From assembly GCF_028473605.1 (NCBI RefSeq), contig NZ_CP097267.1, positions 1,542,501 through 1,606,500 of the forward strand: DNA of 64,000 nucleotides, given 5' to 3'. This document shows, in pieces, positions 62,901-64,000 of the stretch. The translations under genes and the position numbers were made by a program. Positions within the stretch are counted from its first letter, which is position 1. Each line of letters begins with the position of its first letter. Under the pieces are notes generated by a model, which saw only the letters and a program-made list of their open reading frames with translations, made no database searches and was not told the DNA's origin. This DNA comes from Acidovorax sp. NCPPB 3576. Lineage in GTDB: Bacteria; Pseudomonadota; Gammaproteobacteria; Burkholderiales; Burkholderiaceae_C.

Positions 62901-64000
62901 AGGATCTTCGTCCTGCAGCACCTGCGTGGTCCAGCCCGCGGCCGGATCGCTGGGGTCGAAACTGTCCAGGGCGGAGTACAGCGCCGAAGTCGTGTTCTCC
63001 GTTTTCAGCACCGCTTGCCCGTTCCAGGCATACCAGTAGAACTGGGTGCTGGGGTCGGCGCCGGGTGCGTACTGGATCCCGGCGAAGTGGTAGGACCAGT
63101 CGACGCCATCGAACCGCAGCACGTTCGGTCCGGAGCCCACGAGGCTGCCGCCGACGAGGGAAGGCCCCAGGGTCTGCAGGAAGGCCGTGGAGAGGTTGGT
63201 GAAGCCGGGGCCGTCGAAGACGTCCGGCAGCGCCTGGAAGGCGAGATCGCCGTAATCCGCGTCCCAGCGCAGCACGGCCAGGCGATAGTCGAACGCTTGG
63301 ATGGCGCTGCCTTTCGCGGTGAACTCCGTGATCCACGCGGCCGCCGCCATGCCGCCTTCGGTGGTCATCTGAAAATACGACGTGGTCCCGAAGGCTGGAA
63401 TCACCACCTGCGTCGTCGCCAGCGACGCACCCTCATGCCAGGCCAGCAAGGGGTCCCGAAAGCGAAGGTTGAAGAGTCCCTGCTCAGTGTCCGGGTCGTA
63501 GCAGAAGGTCAGATAGTGCTGGCCCGCGGCGCAGGCGAACAGACGGGCGTTGTTCCCGCTCTGCGGCGCCTTTTCCGTGGCGATGTCCCAGGACCGGGAT
63601 TGCCAGTTCAGCGCATAGCGGGTGAACTGGCGGTTGTCCTTGTCCACCACCACATAGAAGTCGCTGCCGCCCACGACCTGCAGCTGGCCGCTGGCATGGG
63701 GATAGGGCTCGGGTTGGCCGCCCTCGGAGGCGAAGGCCCAGTCGGCCACCGCGATGGGGCGGCGAGAGGCCAGATAGACCGCGGTGGCGCTGTCGTCCAG
63801 GCGAGGCAGCATCAGCACGAAACTGTGCTCGCTGGTGGTCGCGCCGATGCGGTCGACATCCAGGGCGCCGTCGAAACGCTGCCAGGTCTGCCAGGCGGGC
63901 ATCCATCGGCCCACCCAGGTCAGAACATTCGCCAGCAAGGCGTTCTGCGCGCTGTCATACCAGGCCATCACCACGTAGTCCGAGCCGTACCAGACCCGGG
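56904..64000 (-). CDS. Very large RHS-repeat protein with C-terminal toxin-like domain (5' end outside window)
   Basis: At least 2365 residues; the frame is open to the window edge, so the N-terminus is missing. It has many YD/RHS repeats (YDFAGHRIGTTDPDSGN, YDPLARVTSV), the RHS core end (YDEDSGLYDCNARFYSPLLG, RYLSVDPLLES, NNPLCFTDPQG) and a variable tail of about 350 residues. The tail starts with Gly/Ala-rich hydrophobic helices and ends with a domain carrying VVATHG (His codon 57192-57194) and KLVTCFAG (Cys codon 57042-57044), in the order of caspase/C80-type cysteine peptidases. Likely a polymorphic toxin delivered by contact or secretion. No immunity gene follows. Confidence 0.85.
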   Translation of the reverse strand, partial: RVWYGSDYVVMAWYDSAQNALLANVLTWVGRWMPAWQTWQRFDGALDVDRIGATTSEHSFVLMLPRLDDSATAVYLASRRPIAVADWAFASEGGQPEPYPHASGQLQVVGGSDFYVVVDKDNRQFTRYALNWQSRSWDIATEKAPQSGNNARLFACAAGQHYLTFCYDPDTEQGLFNLRFRDPLLAWHEGASLATTQVVIPAFGTTSYFQMTTEGGMAAAAWITEFTAKGSAIQAFDYRLAVLRWDADYGDLAFQALPDVFDGPGFTNLSTAFLQTLGPSLVGGSLVGSGPNVLRFDGVDWSYHFAGIQYAPGADPSTQFYWYAWNGQAVLKTENTTSALYSALDSFDPSDPAAGWTTQVLQDEDPPPPSRETLGFPTLAGTYASQGGTLYSQSVWPSWAPVQSHRLGEITAASFDSTTVIDQAPDFLAYMTLDADGAPQDTQVLFFRNGGLLKDAQGELVRETFAGQQMFRMLNHTLRYETAVSGKLPAIPSGFVTFPTGSDIDASVEMTLHRYANHSVKAPLRAFVVTALTQDSGYGVLKKAYAYTDVSAATDSSGSVVQFATVTEYAATTDPALQQYGGTTSHFYNGLPARSFQAAAERQVRAGALADTRFAVEDAYSLVAGMLISKQVFGADGSALSSQISEWTYVDQVATAPAGGTLRNLYGGVPQVTSSTEVLQGVSRTMTFTYSLAGGSPDTVQTGYYGSTGQWRATRRSSVFGFEVYPALWSANILAPVAQALMHNQDDDGAWQFQAGKVQTFRTWQHADGTPYWAEADTWVANEADAVPFTAWDGTDPGQGWLLQERISERDGLGQVLLSYDLAGRPMASLYDDRARFRIAGFVNSASGNAYDSFEDYQAPTWSLPEGSVVQAGDAATGQSCLQVSASGTLTRSVSIAQGQAPQVFSLWMKTPQGAAGTDFSATLRITSSQGQNLERPLKPTAGQWQPLQWTIDMSGLGLAGPATVTLAIAVQIDGPSVPWIRLDDIAFAPLDCQFQAVVYDSASLRTVGALTPNGNISRTVYNPVSEPAATIGPWNNPSLICMAYFCRQDHVVDSTHPFPTDRPNAAINIQGNGDGFYDPFADDALQSYTAVSGSESEWTCGQGRLIYQGQSQQPLGARLARTGFTAESLAARILVDPASLGEVLVGTGEWFVARTGGDEPEWQLRNAAGAVSAQAAADGRAREWLLVATPGRLLFFADGLKVFEYAGQDVTAPFGIQVGMSAPGTFSGFVVAQDIALSVSYADGLSRSLQTLSLESGDSAILEMGLYDDRGNIAVKALNSRITVQGNAALFEYQAGMVTNAGDGGSLWSGAPLEGLLSSQYHPQAGGYPFSRTAFEAAPLARPVAMGQPGFDYAIRPGSAHYATRAYSTNQTPGEFAYPLPLGEYHLVIDTDPNGAVTQAWKDTAENLVGRVVQTSAQDTSLNWRMSQVQDASGRTIASVPPNSYAAAGASQNGIPAGSATATYDFAGHRIGTTDPDSGNCEMVYSTSGLARFLSNGSGLPDGHIIYRKYDSLSRIVEEGTVQQAWDRELLQQKADDASWPPTPTTWGIRRYFDGDGSEATQADSLVGRLWKVEMQQGAQGGAQLVETFAYDRAGRIERRARTIPGSPQGSCTVTNTWSRGGNLLSSTDSSTQLTSLLAYDPLARVTSVSARVNGLDTVLVAHTYSPQGKPETTTLLPTPSGALLERTFTYEAPGWPRTLDAGPLWNETLNYTSGACDGEGYYNGEIARQGIDSSIADLPEPPLCTHMDALGRLTGCGTGMNAQSWQMDLNGNFTRHDRADSSATYAYQDGTNRLSSYAAADGTLTMEYDRAGAIAQARGPGGATAWETGYDACTGRPVFYRGGDGTSLDILRDADGHRAQVTRTAGTGERQQRWQMPSPGGEVLVQDSGTSTSIARFISAIDVQVAWIDGKFYFGLLDHLGSVRVVLDADNVVVGAWRYDIYGAPTAVVPCQVPWPRLFTGHNYDEDSGLYDCNARFYSPLLGRYLSVDPLLESPSPYVYVGNNPLCFTDPQGMNVWGIIAGAVATLAIGVAGVLLLGTGVGAAILVGVVAGVVGSMAGDLVSMATGDPISWKQFGIDALAGAASGAAGALAGGALGSLTARAALAVGAGKAATTISISVVSGISGGVAGAAAGSGVSAYMSGQPFFSRATLLNIAIGGIAGGGAGLMAAGAHLTFFTGGKSLGVNPTPLTEHTQIPSFPDPTGNPNFPRNAGDGMLRGKVRILMPNDPVTQSMENTWTHLDPAQRATFEQNLTTVNGASVDVVATHGIAGSAMVEWAAPNGTSINRPVSAQTLAAFLRQEGYGATGTNQPIKLVTCFAGMPGRFSLAQSLANEMGVSVYAHWWVVNPNPDVATPWIRFDPR

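Overview
The window is high-GC betaproteobacterial DNA and fits a plant-associated Acidovorax (Comamonadaceae). Signs of this are the 5S/23S sequence, a NifA/NtrC-type glnA-ntrBC locus, several solute-binding proteins of the Bug family, an IPTL-CTERM protein, a dispersed palindromic repeat ending in GCTATTAAATTAATAGC-like stems, and two HrpX-type plant-inducible promoter (PIP) boxes placed correctly in front of candidate type III effectors. The genus is inferred; no database comparison was possible.

Layout. 1-1374: 3' end of a 23S rRNA gene, 5S rRNA and a strong terminator. 1421-6913: rRNA pseudouridine synthase, secreted beta-propeller, NodB-type deacetylase, membrane hydroxylase, EI24 membrane protein and a CinA/MoaB-domain protein. 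6935-11937: nitrogen control locus (NtrC site, sigma-54 promoter, glnA, a small exported protein, ntrB, ntrC). 12134-14838: DUF2383 protein, then a PIP-box-driven candidate effector. 14912-24087: xth, a lone receiver protein, MscS channel, then a 1642-residue hybrid sensor kinase coupled to a receiver-HD-GYP c-di-GMP phosphodiesterase. 24117-29808: housekeeping genes suhB, trmJ, cysE, mog, darP, pmbA. 29821-30510: IPTL-CTERM surface protein. 30705-38208: a sugar-acid catabolic cluster on the minus strand (Bug protein, UxaA/GarD-type dehydratase, semialdehyde dehydrogenase, second Bug protein, 2-hydroxyacid dehydrogenase, HpaI aldolase) that would turn aldarates into pyruvate and C3 semialdehyde or oxoglutarate.

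39894-44100 is an AT-richer accessory island between a LysR gene and a tartrate dehydrogenase gene. It carries an alpha/beta-hydrolase overlapping a small membrane protein gene (possible effector-immunity pair), an intact IS5-family element with a TTAG target duplication, a 100-bp MITE-like element, and a candidate effector with a permuted papain-like (YiiX/NlpC-P60) fold, driven by a PIP box and bracketed by more copies of the MITE terminal repeat.

44101-55543 is mostly core again: tartrate dehydrogenase with a divergent LysR, YqeY, rpsU, a GGDEF-EAL protein, a NIPSNAP/monooxygenase pair divergent from an ArsR regulator with a dyad operator, an HI0933 flavoprotein, a second membrane hydroxylase and a thioesterase. 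55682-64000 is accessory: another candidate effector, a fused remnant of an IS transposase and a uroporphyrinogen methyltransferase tail, and a very large RHS-repeat protein that runs off the window and ends in a domain with caspase/C80-like His-Gly and Cys motifs.

The most interesting observations are the PIP-box-controlled genes, above all the effector cassette at 42716-43939, and the dispersed repeat that is read in frame inside trmJ and the HI0933 gene.
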